Shown: piece after piece, positions 23,338 through 31,349 of the stretch
How the letters are laid out: each line of letters opens with the position of its first letter
How positions within the stretch are numbered: position 1 is the first letter of the stretch
From: DASYYE01 sp035946955
GTDB lineage: Bacteria; Actinomycetota; Actinomycetes; Streptosporangiales; Streptosporangiaceae
Direction: 5' to 3'
Length of the DNA: 52,013 nucleotides
NCBI GenBank assembly: GCA_035946955.1
Contig: DASYYE010000151.1
Coordinates: forward strand, 1-52,013
The notes under the pieces: generated by a model
Told to the model about the DNA's origin: nothing
What the model saw: only the letters and a program-made list of their open reading frames with translations
Databases searched by the model: none
Translations under genes and position numbers: made by a program

Positions 23338-24615
23338 ATGGTGCAGGAACGACCAGCCGGGATGTACGAAGCAGTGCTTCTTGCGACGCATATCGAACTA
23401 GGCGGGAGCACCCAGAGCGTGTTCGCTGCGGAGTTCGATTCGCCGATGCCGACCCCGGTGATTACCGATGGGCTGCGTGAGGTGTTCCGGCGCCAGCCAA
23501 TGCTGCGGGCAAGGCTGGCAGGACAAGCTCCAGGCTGGCGGTTCGTGTTCGATGTTCAGTTCCCTGACCTTGACATTCGTACCACGGACTTGTCCTGCGC
23601 CTCAGCCGACGAGGTGCTCGCGGCGGAGTGCGACAATCCCCTCGACCTCGAGCGGGGCCCGCTCTGGCGGATCCTGCTAGGGACTGACGGGTCATCCGGG
23701 GCCGGTGGCGTCACCTTGGCCGTCGTGACATTCGCGCACGCGATCGTGGATGGAGTATCGGTTTTCGCCTTCCTCCAACAGCTGCTGGCGGCGGTTAACG
23801 GGCGGGCGCGCGGAGCTGAACCGTTCCAGGTGCGGCCCCCGCTCGAAAGCGGCCTGCCGCCAGCTGTATCCGAGGATGCGGTTCCTGTGCCACCGGCGGC
23901 TGGTCAATGGCCTTTCGCGGAATCTGCCCCCATCGGACAGCGGCGGACCAATATAGTGCGCGGCCGCATCGGGAAGGAAGTTTTCGAGCCCATCCTTCTG
24001 AGATGCCGTGCTGAAGGCGTGAAGGTGGAGGGCTTCTTCACCGCCTCCATTCAAGGGGCATTGGCACATACCAGTCCTGCCGCCCTTTCGCTTCCGGTCC
24101 TCAGTACGTTCGACGCGCGCACTCTCATGGATCCGTCTGTACCGCGGGATGAGATGGGGCTGTTCATGAAGGACATCCAACTGTTCGACGCGGCATGGCA
24201 GGCGGACGGGCTGGACGTGTGGGAAAGGGCAAGGAGCGTTAGCAGCATCATTGTCGAGGAACGGCACCGCGGGCTGGCCCAGCTCGCGGAAAACAGCGCC
24301 GAGGAAACCATCCAGCAGATAAAATTGGTGGCTGCCTACCCACTCGACGGCTTCGCATTTGGTTTCTCGGTGTCCAACGTGGGACGCCAGTTTCTTGACC
24401 GGAGCGGCCCGGCAGGTCTGAAGTCGTTCTGCCCAGGTTCGCCCGACCGCATCGGAATCATGGGTTTCCAGGTCGCGCTCGTCGAGATGGGAGGCGACAT
24501 GCACGTCACGTTCGTCCATACCGCCCCGCTTATCTCGGCGGAGACGATCAGCCAGCTGCTAGAGGGACTGACCGAGATCGTGCAAAGGGAAGCGCGGGAG
24601 ACCACGCACGCATAA
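23338..24615 (+). CDS. Condensation-superfamily acyltransferase (PapA-like)
   Basis: A 425-residue CoA-dependent acyltransferase fold as in PapA5 and NRPS condensation domains. The catalytic HHxxxDG-type motif is FAHAIVDGVSVF with the second His and the Asp present. The second landmark, DFGWG in BAHD enzymes, appears only as a loose FGFSVSNVGR. There are no adenylation or carrier domains attached. It would join an acyl thioester to a hydroxyl, plausibly placing the ACP- or CoA-bound acyl group onto the terpenoid or sugar. The gene is preceded by the TTCGA element and is followed after 25 bases by a methyltransferase. Confidence 0.82.
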   Translation: MVQERPAGMYEAVLLATHIELGGSTQSVFAAEFDSPMPTPVITDGLREVFRRQPMLRARLAGQAPGWRFVFDVQFPDLDIRTTDLSCASADEVLAAECDNPLDLERGPLWRILLGTDGSSGAGGVTLAVVTFAHAIVDGVSVFAFLQQLLAAVNGRARGAEPFQVRPPLESGLPPAVSEDAVPVPPAAGQWPFAESAPIGQRRTNIVRGRIGKEVFEPILLRCRAEGVKVEGFFTASIQGALAHTSPAALSLPVLSTFDARTLMDPSVPRDEMGLFMKDIQLFDAAWQADGLDVWERARSVSSIIVEERHRGLAQLAENSAEETIQQIKLVAAYPLDGFAFGFSVSNVGRQFLDRSGPAGLKSFCPGSPDRIGIMGFQVALVEMGGDMHVTFVHTAPLISAETISQLLEGLTEIVQREARETTHA

Positions 24616-24640
24616 CACGCGCATATAAACGGGAGGTCTG

Positions 24641-25660
24641 ATGTTGCTGGCCAGGGCCCCGCAGTCAGTCGGGTTCGACTGGCCCGACGGGTTCGCGCGA
24701 ATCCCGGACGAGGAGTGGACCCGTCGCCCACTGGAGGGATTCGGGACCGGTTACGACAGCATCGGGAGCCATGGGTATTACAAGAATCTCGAGCCGCTCG
24801 TGGCGCAGGTGTCGGCGGCCGCAAGGGACGGCCAGATCGTGGTTGACTACTCAGCCGGGACCGGCCTGCTGACCGGCCGTCTCCTCGGCACTGTCCCCGC
24901 GCGGATCGGCGTGGTGAATGTTGATCCGTCGGCGAAGTTCCTCAGGGTCGCGCTGGAGAAGTTCGCCAGCGACGAGCGGGTGGCCTTCAGGCTGCTGGAG
25001 TTCATCAGAGCCGAAAACCGGTTGCGGACAATCAGTGAGGTCCTCGGGCCTGCGCTGCTTGCCAGGAAAGCCGACATCCTGGTGGCCGCGAACGCGATTC
25101 ACACCTACACCGACCTGCAGGGCGCGCTGGACTCCTGGTACCCGGCGATCCGGCCGGGCGGGCTGGTGCTGCTGAACTCGGCCTGTGTGCGGAACCCAGC
25201 CGCGAGAGCGGCGGACTGGCTGCTGGACGAAACCGTCGAGCGCGTCAACGAGGTGATCGTCGATCTCGTGCTGAGCGAGCCGGCATTCGCCAGGTATCGC
25301 CAAGCCATCACCGGTTCCAGTTGGACGGCGCACCACAGTGCACGGCGGAAGGTGTTCGTGCCCGCCCGGTCGCTGCAAACCTATCTGGACGCGCTCGCCA
25401 CGGCAGGGTTCGAGATCCTGCACGTCACCGACTCGACCATCTTTGTCAACCTGAATGAGTGGTGCGAAGCGCTGTCGGTCTACCACGACAGCGTGCTCGG
25501 CTGGGTCGGCGGAACGCAGAAGGTCGACGGCGCCCCCCCGGCCGCCGGTGCTGTCTCCGATCGGCTGTTCCTGATCCGGTATGGCCTGGAGAAGCTGTTC
25601 TCCGGTACTGCTGAGTTTCCGATCAACTGGACATATGTGACCTGTCGGCGGGCCAGGTAG
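24641..25660 (+). CDS. SAM-dependent methyltransferase-like protein
   Basis: A 339-residue class I methyltransferase fold. The SAM loop is VVDYSAGTGLLTGRLL, an acidic strand end is VVNVDPS, and the motif after strand 4 is ADILVAANAIHTYTDL, followed by RPGGLVLLNSA. The ribosome site GGGAGG is ideal. The position at the end of a rightward operon, next to an acyltransferase, suggests methylation of the sugar, acid or aglycone. The family does not indicate the target atom. Confidence 0.8.
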   Translation: MLLARAPQSVGFDWPDGFARIPDEEWTRRPLEGFGTGYDSIGSHGYYKNLEPLVAQVSAAARDGQIVVDYSAGTGLLTGRLLGTVPARIGVVNVDPSAKFLRVALEKFASDERVAFRLLEFIRAENRLRTISEVLGPALLARKADILVAANAIHTYTDLQGALDSWYPAIRPGGLVLLNSACVRNPAARAADWLLDETVERVNEVIVDLVLSEPAFARYRQAITGSSWTAHHSARRKVFVPARSLQTYLDALATAGFEILHVTDSTIFVNLNEWCEALSVYHDSVLGWVGGTQKVDGAPPAAGAVSDRLFLIRYGLEKLFSGTAEFPINWTYVTCRRAR

Positions 25661-25701
25661 GAGACCGGATAAGCCGCCGCCTGCGGTTGTCGGCCAGCCT
25701 C

Positions 25702-26865
25702 TCACCAGGTGATGAGAATGCTGGCAGGCCCGTCTTCGAAGGGATGGCCGGTCCACGGGATGTCTTGCGGCGGCTGAGCGAGGCTCAGATCGGGGCAGTG
25801 CTGGCGGATGGCCCTCAGCGCTGCGCGCAGTTCGGCCCTGGCCAGGCCGGCCCCTAGGCACTGGTGTCGGCCATACCCGAAAGCGAGATGGCCGTTTGCC
25901 GTGCGTGCATGGTCGAAAGTGCCGGGCTCGGGGAACGCGGCGGGGTCATGGTTGGCGGCCTCCAGTCGTGCCAGCACCAGATCTCCGGCGGAGACCTGCT
26001 GTTCTCCCAGCACGACGTCCTCGCGTGCCCATCGGGGCAGCGCCTCGTTCCCCGGCCCGCTCTGCCTGCGGAGCATCTCCTCCACCGTGCTGTCGCGGGC
26101 GTCATCATTGGCGGGGCCCCCGAAGCCACGGGTCGTCGCGAGGTCGGCAAGTCCTATGGAGAGAGCATTGGCGGTCGTTATGTATCCGGTGATGAGGACG
26201 GTGATGGCAACGTTTATCTGCTCCTCCTCGCTGAATGCGCTGCTTTCCGCCAGGGTCTTGGAGAGCAGTCCGTCATCTGGCTTCCCGCGTTTGCTTTCGA
26301 CGGCAGCCGTCATGTACTCCCACAATTGCTGGGCGGTTGCCGCGTACTCCGCGATCAACTCCGGATCGTCCGGTGGGACCACCAAGGCCACGGCCGCCTC
26401 GACCCAATGATGAAACTTTTCGCCGTCGTCGATCTGGATGCCGAGCAGCTCGCACATCACTGTCAACGGCAACGGCCGGCTGAGATGGGTGACCAGGTCA
26501 GCCGGTGCCCCGTGGCGCACCATCTGGGTGATCAGCTGCTCGGCGATAGCCTCGATGCGCGGCTCGAAAGCATGGATGCGCTGCGACGTGAGCGCCCCTG
26601 ATACCAACTGCCGGAAACGCCGGTGGTTCCGGCCTTCACCCATCGGCGAGAGGTCATCGGCCAAACGGCTGTCGGGCTTTGTCACCCCGAACCGCGCATC
26701 CGTCAGCACCGTCTTCACGGCGTCATAACTGGTGACCAGCCAAGCCTCGCCGCCGTCCGGCAGGCAAACTCTGGTCACGGGTTCGCGCCGCCTCAGATCC
26801 GCGTAGCCAGGCGGCGGCTGGAAACGGTCCGGACGCTCCAGCGGGAGTTCATATGACGTCGGCAT
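25702..26865 (-). CDS. Cytochrome P450
   Basis: A P450 of about 387 residues running against its neighbours. The N-terminal block PPPGYADLRRREPVTRV is CYP105/107-like. The K-helix is EEMLRRQSG and the heme loop FGYGRHQCLG. The I-helix reads TGYITTAN, with Ile in place of the usual acid. I chose ATG 26865 because GGAG lies six bases before it; starts at 26868, 26883 or 26955 are possible. It is divergent from the FabD-like gene across about 250 bases. Its role in the pathway is not determined. Confidence 0.93.
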   Translation of the reverse strand: MPTSYELPLERPDRFQPPPGYADLRRREPVTRVCLPDGGEAWLVTSYDAVKTVLTDARFGVTKPDSRLADDLSPMGEGRNHRRFRQLVSGALTSQRIHAFEPRIEAIAEQLITQMVRHGAPADLVTHLSRPLPLTVMCELLGIQIDDGEKFHHWVEAAVALVVPPDDPELIAEYAATAQQLWEYMTAAVESKRGKPDDGLLSKTLAESSAFSEEEQINVAITVLITGYITTANALSIGLADLATTRGFGGPANDDARDSTVEEMLRRQSGPGNEALPRWAREDVVLGEQQVSAGDLVLARLEAANHDPAAFPEPGTFDHARTANGHLAFGYGRHQCLGAGLARAELRAALRAIRQHCPDLSLAQPPQDIPWTGHPFEDGPASILITW

Positions 26866-26915
26866 CATCGGCTCCAAGTGCATTTCGATTGGCTTTATCT
26901 GGTGGGCCCTCAGCA

Positions 26916-26945
26916 GTTCGACTGCATCATCCTGGCTGGTTGAAC
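26916..26945. promoter_or_regulatory. Weak variant of the TTCGA inverted repeat between divergent genes
   Basis: GTTCGAC and GTTGAAC face each other across 16 bases, with one mismatch between the arms and one more base of spacing than the three better copies. It lies just upstream of the P450 start in the divergent gap. It may be a fourth operator or chance. Confidence 0.25.
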
Positions 26946-27113
26946 ATGGTGACAAGCCTGGTCACATGAACTGTGGCAACCGCCACGAGCCGTGTTTTCC
27001 GCGCTACTCGCGACCAGGCGATTAGCGTGTTAATCTCACTCGAGCTAGCCAAGGCGCTGTGGCTGCCTTTCTGTGCAGCTATTAAACAGGGGCAGCGATT
27101 AGCATTCTGGGAG

Positions 27114-28100
27114 ATGACTGTGTCACTTGGATACATTTTCGGGGGAGGCACGGCGCTGACACCCCCTGGCCAAGAGCTCTACGACCGTTACGAGGTGATG
27201 CGCCAGCTGTGCCACGAGGTGAGCGAGTGGACACAGCTCGACATCCTCGCGTCGCTGTCCGAGGACCTTACGCCGCCGCTGAGCGTAGATGACATTGAGA
27301 CGCAGCTCAAATATCGCCGGATTGCCACAATGCGGCAGGCATTCCACTCCGTGGGGGTCGCAAGCATACTCAACGACATCGGAGTCAAACCGAGGGCGGT
27401 TACGGGGTCCAGCCTCGGCGGGATGATAGCCGCGTCCGTCGCGGGGGCGATAGACGCGTCCGGCCTCTTCGGTCTGCTCGAGTACATCTCGGGAATCCCG
27501 CTCGCCCCGGCAGGCGAGCCCATGCGCGGAATCGCGTTCGCATTCGTACCAGAAGGCACTGACCTCGACTGGTACTGCGAGCCCAGCCGGCCACATGTGC
27601 ACTTGGCGGCCGACCACGGGAAGCTCCGCGACGGAAGCGCCAGGGTAGTGCTCTTGTCCGGATACAGAGACGAACTGCTTGCGCTGGCGGCCGAGGCGCC
27701 AGAAGAAACAGTGGTGGTATTCGGCGTCCTGTACGGAGGGCACAGCCCACTGCAACAGTTCGTGCACGACGCCCTGGAGCCCTATGTGCGGCAGATGACG
27801 GTCCGCGACCCCGAGGTACCCCTGTTCTCGTCGTTGCGTCACAAGCGATTGGAAAGCGCCGATGATGTACGGGAGGACTTCTTGCTGAATACGACCATCA
27901 CGACACGCACGCAGCACATGGTCGCCGGGCTGTCATCCCAGGGTCTCGAGATTGCGGCGACGATTGGCCAGGCCATTCCGATCGACTGGTTCAGCTTCCC
28001 ATTCATGAACGTCAACGTCGCCGCTGCTGATGACATCGAACGGTTGATGTACTCATTGCATGACCTTGGAATCACCCTTGAAACGGGGCAGCTGAAATGA
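27114..28100 (+). CDS. FabD-like acyltransferase with altered active-site motifs
   Basis: A 328-residue protein with the fold of malonyl-CoA:ACP transacylases. The nucleophile elbow is TGSSLGG (Ser100) where the family has GHSLG, and the catalytic His is in YGGHSPLQQF (His210), matching the usual HSPL. The N-terminal FPGQGSQ motif is replaced by FGGGTALTPPGQE, so the oxyanion Gln is not in its usual place. The upstream sequence is open to 26973, but the ATG at 27114 gives a normal N-terminus; its ribosome site is poor. The stop overlaps the ligase start (ATGA). It probably selects or moves an unusual acyl unit for the KASIII at 30199. Confidence 0.78.
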   Translation: MTVSLGYIFGGGTALTPPGQELYDRYEVMRQLCHEVSEWTQLDILASLSEDLTPPLSVDDIETQLKYRRIATMRQAFHSVGVASILNDIGVKPRAVTGSSLGGMIAASVAGAIDASGLFGLLEYISGIPLAPAGEPMRGIAFAFVPEGTDLDWYCEPSRPHVHLAADHGKLRDGSARVVLLSGYRDELLALAAEAPEETVVVFGVLYGGHSPLQQFVHDALEPYVRQMTVRDPEVPLFSSLRHKRLESADDVREDFLLNTTITTRTQHMVAGLSSQGLEIAATIGQAIPIDWFSFPFMNVNVAAADDIERLMYSLHDLGITLETGQLK

Positions 28101-29188
28101 CGACTAGGCCCCTAGGACAGGCGGGCGCCCTGGACCAGTGGTGTGACGAATGGTTGTCGAAGGACCTGGATGAGTGGGTCAGCCGAATAGCGAGCCTGCA
28201 CCTTGACGCAGAAGGAGGAAGTCAATACTGGCTGGCTCGTGCCAAAGAGCTGGGTATCGGCCCGGGTGACATCACCTGCTACGCGGACCTCGAGGCGTTC
28301 GGGCCAATGCCGCTGGATCTACTGCGTTCGCTCGATCCGGCGGAACTCGTGCCTGCATCAGTGCCCCGCCCGCTGAGCGGCCAGGTCTGGGAGACAGGCG
28401 GCACGACAGGATCCCCCTGTCGCGTGTTCTACACACCGCGGATGCTGCACCACCGCGGTATGTGGCGCATGTGGTCGGTAGCAGCCGACGGGTTCCGTCC
28501 GAACCGGGCCTGGCTGCAGGCGACACCGACTGGCCCGCACCTGATCGGCAACGGGAGCTGGGAAGTCTCGGAGTTGCTCGGCGGCCGGGTGTACGCGATA
28601 GACATGGATCCGAGATGGGTGAAGAGGCTGCTCCGCAACGGGAACCTCGGGGCGGCGCAGGAGTACACCGAGCATCTGCTCGACGAGATCGCAGCGGTGC
28701 TGCGGACCCAGGATATTGACTACCTCAGCACCACGCCCGCGCTGCTGCGGCACCTGGTGCGCCGGGAGCCGCAGCTCGTGGCCCGGCTCAGCGGGGTCCG
28801 GCTCAGCGGTACCCAGCTGACGCCTGCGATGCGTCGCGAGTTCGTCGATGCGCTGGATGGCGGCCTTTGCGGCGGCACCTACGGGAACACCTTCGGTAAC
28901 GCTGCCGCCCTGCCGCCGGAGAATGAGGGGGAACTGCTGCCGTACATGCCCAATTATCCCCAGGTCACAATGAACGTCGTCGATCCCAGGGGCTGGCGCA
29001 GGCAGGTGCCTTACGGCGAGATGGGGCAGGTCAGCCTCACAGTCCTGCATGAAGACCTGTTCTTGCCGAACATCCTGGAACGAGATCAGGCCATCCGGTA
29101 CGACCCCGGCTCTGGTTGGCCGTGCGATGGTGTCGCCAATGTCCAGCCGCTGGCAAGCGCTCGGCCAGCCCTGGAAGGCGTCTACTGA
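28097..29188 (+). CDS. Adenylate-forming enzyme, phenylacetate-CoA-ligase-like, lacking the C-terminal domain
   Basis: A 363-residue ANL-superfamily protein. The P-loop is WETGGTTGSPCRVFY, the adenine-binding A5 region reads GGTYGNTFGN, and the ribose-binding Asp lies in AIRYDPGSG. The mobile C-terminal domain with the catalytic Lys found in full-length ligases (about 430 residues) is absent, since the protein ends 15-20 residues after that Asp. It may still adenylate, or act as an acyl-protein synthetase of the LuxE type. It is translationally coupled to the FabD-like gene, so the pair probably activates one carboxylic acid. Confidence 0.78.
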   Translation: MTTRPLGQAGALDQWCDEWLSKDLDEWVSRIASLHLDAEGGSQYWLARAKELGIGPGDITCYADLEAFGPMPLDLLRSLDPAELVPASVPRPLSGQVWETGGTTGSPCRVFYTPRMLHHRGMWRMWSVAADGFRPNRAWLQATPTGPHLIGNGSWEVSELLGGRVYAIDMDPRWVKRLLRNGNLGAAQEYTEHLLDEIAAVLRTQDIDYLSTTPALLRHLVRREPQLVARLSGVRLSGTQLTPAMRREFVDALDGGLCGGTYGNTFGNAAALPPENEGELLPYMPNYPQVTMNVVDPRGWRRQVPYGEMGQVSLTVLHEDLFLPNILERDQAIRYDPGSGWPCDGVANVQPLASARPALEGVY

Positions 29189-29245
29189 ATCCCAGCACAG
29201 ACATATGTGAATCCCGGCGCCGCCCGTGCGGGCGATACTGATTGG

Positions 29246-30196
29246 ATGATATGCATGGCAGAAGCAACATTTCCGGTACGGAAGGAATTTGGGCTTTTCG
29301 TCAAGCTGCTGCAGCTTGAGTTTTCTTCCGGTACGCGGCGTGTCCGCCGGATATGCGAGCTGTATGACTACATGGTGCTTACCGATCGGAGCCGTTACCT
29401 GAACTTCGGCTATTGGGCGGCTGACTGCGAAAGCTATGACGACGCCTGCGAGGCCATGGTGGACCTGCTCGGCGAAGCAGCCGAGCTGGGCACTGGCGAC
29501 CACGTCCTCGATGCGGGCTTCGGGTATGGGGACCAGGACTTCCGGTGGCTGGAGACGACCGGCGTCGCTCGCATCGTCGGTATCAATATCACGCCGTTGC
29601 AGATTCGCGAGGCTCGCAGGCAAGCGCGGCTGAAGGGCGTCGAAGAGCGGGTGGAGTTCCTGGAGATGTCCGCGACCGATCTTGCGTTCGAGCCTGGCAC
29701 CTTCGACAAGGTGATCTCACTGGAGTCGCCGATCCAGTTCGAGCCGCGCGAGGCTTTCCTCGAGCATGCCTACCGCGTGCTGCGTCCCGGTGGGCGTTTC
29801 GCGGCCGTCGAGATCCTCCCCCTGGACGCCGCAGACGGCGGATCGCCGTCGGGCGCCAGGCGCAAGTGGAAGAGTGACCGCTGGTTCGGCGCCACGCCGA
29901 TAGAGAACTGGGTGCCAGCACAGGAGTACTGCCAGACACTGCAGCGCCTCGGCTTCACTGATGTGAAAGCACGCTCGATCCGCGACGACGTCTATGAGCC
30001 ATGGTCCCGGTACATGCGAAGCCGGATCGACGATCCCGCCTTCAGGGCGCGGCTCAGCAGGCTGGTATACCGGCCGTTCCGCAAGGGGCTGCTGGATGAT
30101 GTCGGTGGCCGGGTTGCGGGCCAGTCAATGGCTCAAACTGATTACATCGTCGTCTCGGCCATGAAGCCGCCAGCAAGCGGCGACGGAGTGAACTGA
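29246..30196 (+). CDS. SAM-dependent methyltransferase (small-molecule O- or C-methylase)
   Basis: A class I methyltransferase of about 316 residues, of the group that includes sterol and macrolide methylases. LNFGYW precedes the SAM loop VLDAGFGYGDQD; then GINITPLQIREARRQ, VISLESPIQF and LRPGGRFAAVEI follow. Several starts are possible (GTG 29207, ATG 29246, ATG 29255) and none has a strong ribosome site. It is next to the second KASIII. The target is likely a sugar hydroxyl or the polyprenyl-derived skeleton. Confidence 0.87.
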   Translation: MICMAEATFPVRKEFGLFVKLLQLEFSSGTRRVRRICELYDYMVLTDRSRYLNFGYWAADCESYDDACEAMVDLLGEAAELGTGDHVLDAGFGYGDQDFRWLETTGVARIVGINITPLQIREARRQARLKGVEERVEFLEMSATDLAFEPGTFDKVISLESPIQFEPREAFLEHAYRVLRPGGRFAAVEILPLDAADGGSPSGARRKWKSDRWFGATPIENWVPAQEYCQTLQRLGFTDVKARSIRDDVYEPWSRYMRSRIDDPAFRARLSRLVYRPFRKGLLDDVGGRVAGQSMAQTDYIVVSAMKPPASGDGVN

Positions 30197-30198
30197 GC

Positions 30199-31290
30199 AT
30201 GGCAGATATCGAGGTGAATGCGCAGCGGCCGTCAGCCTGTCCGGCGCCATCTAGGCTGGGGATCCTCGGAACCGGCTCAGGCCTTCCCCGTCGACGCGTC
30301 TCTAACCGAGAAGTGGCTGAGACGCTCGATGTTGGCGAAGGATGGGTCGCCAAGGCAACCGGCGTGCTGGAAAGGCGGGTCGCTGATGTGACGGAGACCA
30401 ACCTGCAGTTCGCCGTTTCCGCAGCACGTTCCGCATTGAAGTCGGCGCAGGTCAGCCCGGCCGACATCGGTACCATTATCGTGGCCACGTCAACGCCTGA
30501 TCAGGCGATACCCGGGATAGCGCCGAAAGTCCAGGGAATCATCGGGGCCTGCAACTCCGTCGCGTTTGACATCAACGCGGGATGCGCGGGGTTCCTGCTC
30601 GCCTGTGAGCTGGGCCAAACGATCTTGTCCAGCGGCTCTCAAGCCTCTTATGCACTGATTATCGGCAGCGACGTGCTTTCGCGTTGCCTGGATACTTCAG
30701 ACAGGCGTACGTACCCGCTGTTCGGAGACGGAGCGGGGGCCGTCGTATTGGGAAGCGTGTCTCCGGGCGTTGGTGTGCTGAATGTTAAAGTCAGCACCGA
30801 CGGCAGGCTGGAGCATTACTGTTCCGGCGGCCCGAAGCTGCCGGTGCAGGGGCAGTGCCCGGATCCAACAGGCCATTATGTGCGACTGCGTGGCCGGGAA
30901 ATTAGTGAATTGGTACGACGTTTGTTCCCTGAGCTCGTCACCGACTCCCTGAAGGAGGCGGGCCTTACGGTAGAAGACATCGATCACCTTATTTGTCATC
31001 AAGCGAATCCAGTACTTATCCGCGAGTGCGCTTATGCCGTTGGGTTCTCCCCGGAGCAGGTCATGATCACTGGCGACCGCCTCGGCAACACAGGAGGCGC
31101 CTCTATTCCCATCGGGCTCGACCTGGCCGTGCGCGCGGGGCGCGTGCGACGAGGGGATACGATCCTAATGATCGCGTTTGGTGCCGGAGTAACCGCGGGC
31201 CGTTTGCTGCTGCGGTGGGCCGCCAATGCCCCGGCTGCCGAGAAAGGGGTTAGCCAGGAGGCATCCCGGCCTGCCTTTTTGCTCCCCTAG
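30199..31290 (+). CDS. KASIII-family 3-oxoacyl-ACP synthase
   Basis: A 363-residue FabH-type enzyme. The catalytic Cys is in DINAGCAGFLLA, the His in LICHQANPVLI and the Asn in GNTGGASIPIGLDLA, so it is complete. The N-terminal extension of about 20 residues precedes LGILGTGSGLPRRRVSNREVAE. It is the last gene of a four-gene rightward unit (FabD-like, ligase-like, methyltransferase, KASIII), suggesting a short polyketide starter or a C-acylation separate from the E1/lipoyl module. The stop at 31290 is the right border of the clearly intact pathway genes. Confidence 0.93.
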   Translation: MADIEVNAQRPSACPAPSRLGILGTGSGLPRRRVSNREVAETLDVGEGWVAKATGVLERRVADVTETNLQFAVSAARSALKSAQVSPADIGTIIVATSTPDQAIPGIAPKVQGIIGACNSVAFDINAGCAGFLLACELGQTILSSGSQASYALIIGSDVLSRCLDTSDRRTYPLFGDGAGAVVLGSVSPGVGVLNVKVSTDGRLEHYCSGGPKLPVQGQCPDPTGHYVRLRGREISELVRRLFPELVTDSLKEAGLTVEDIDHLICHQANPVLIRECAYAVGFSPEQVMITGDRLGNTGGASIPIGLDLAVRAGRVRRGDTILMIAFGAGVTAGRLLLRWAANAPAAEKGVSQEASRPAFLLP

Positions 31291-31349
31291 CGAAAACCCG
31301 TCCACAGGGATGGCGGATAGTCGTTTCGACTACGTTCGGGGAGGCCCTG

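Noticed and set aside
28358..29623. Long minus-strand frame (421 codons) opposite the ligase and methyltransferase genes
   Set aside because: No recognisable motif and composition typical of antisense shadows of GC-rich genes; both plus-strand genes have clear family motifs.
31318..31332. Inverted repeat TAGTCG-TTT-CGACTA before the PKS fragment as a pathway operator
   Set aside because: It does not match the TTCGA-N17-TCGAA layout and precedes a probable pseudogene; likely chance.
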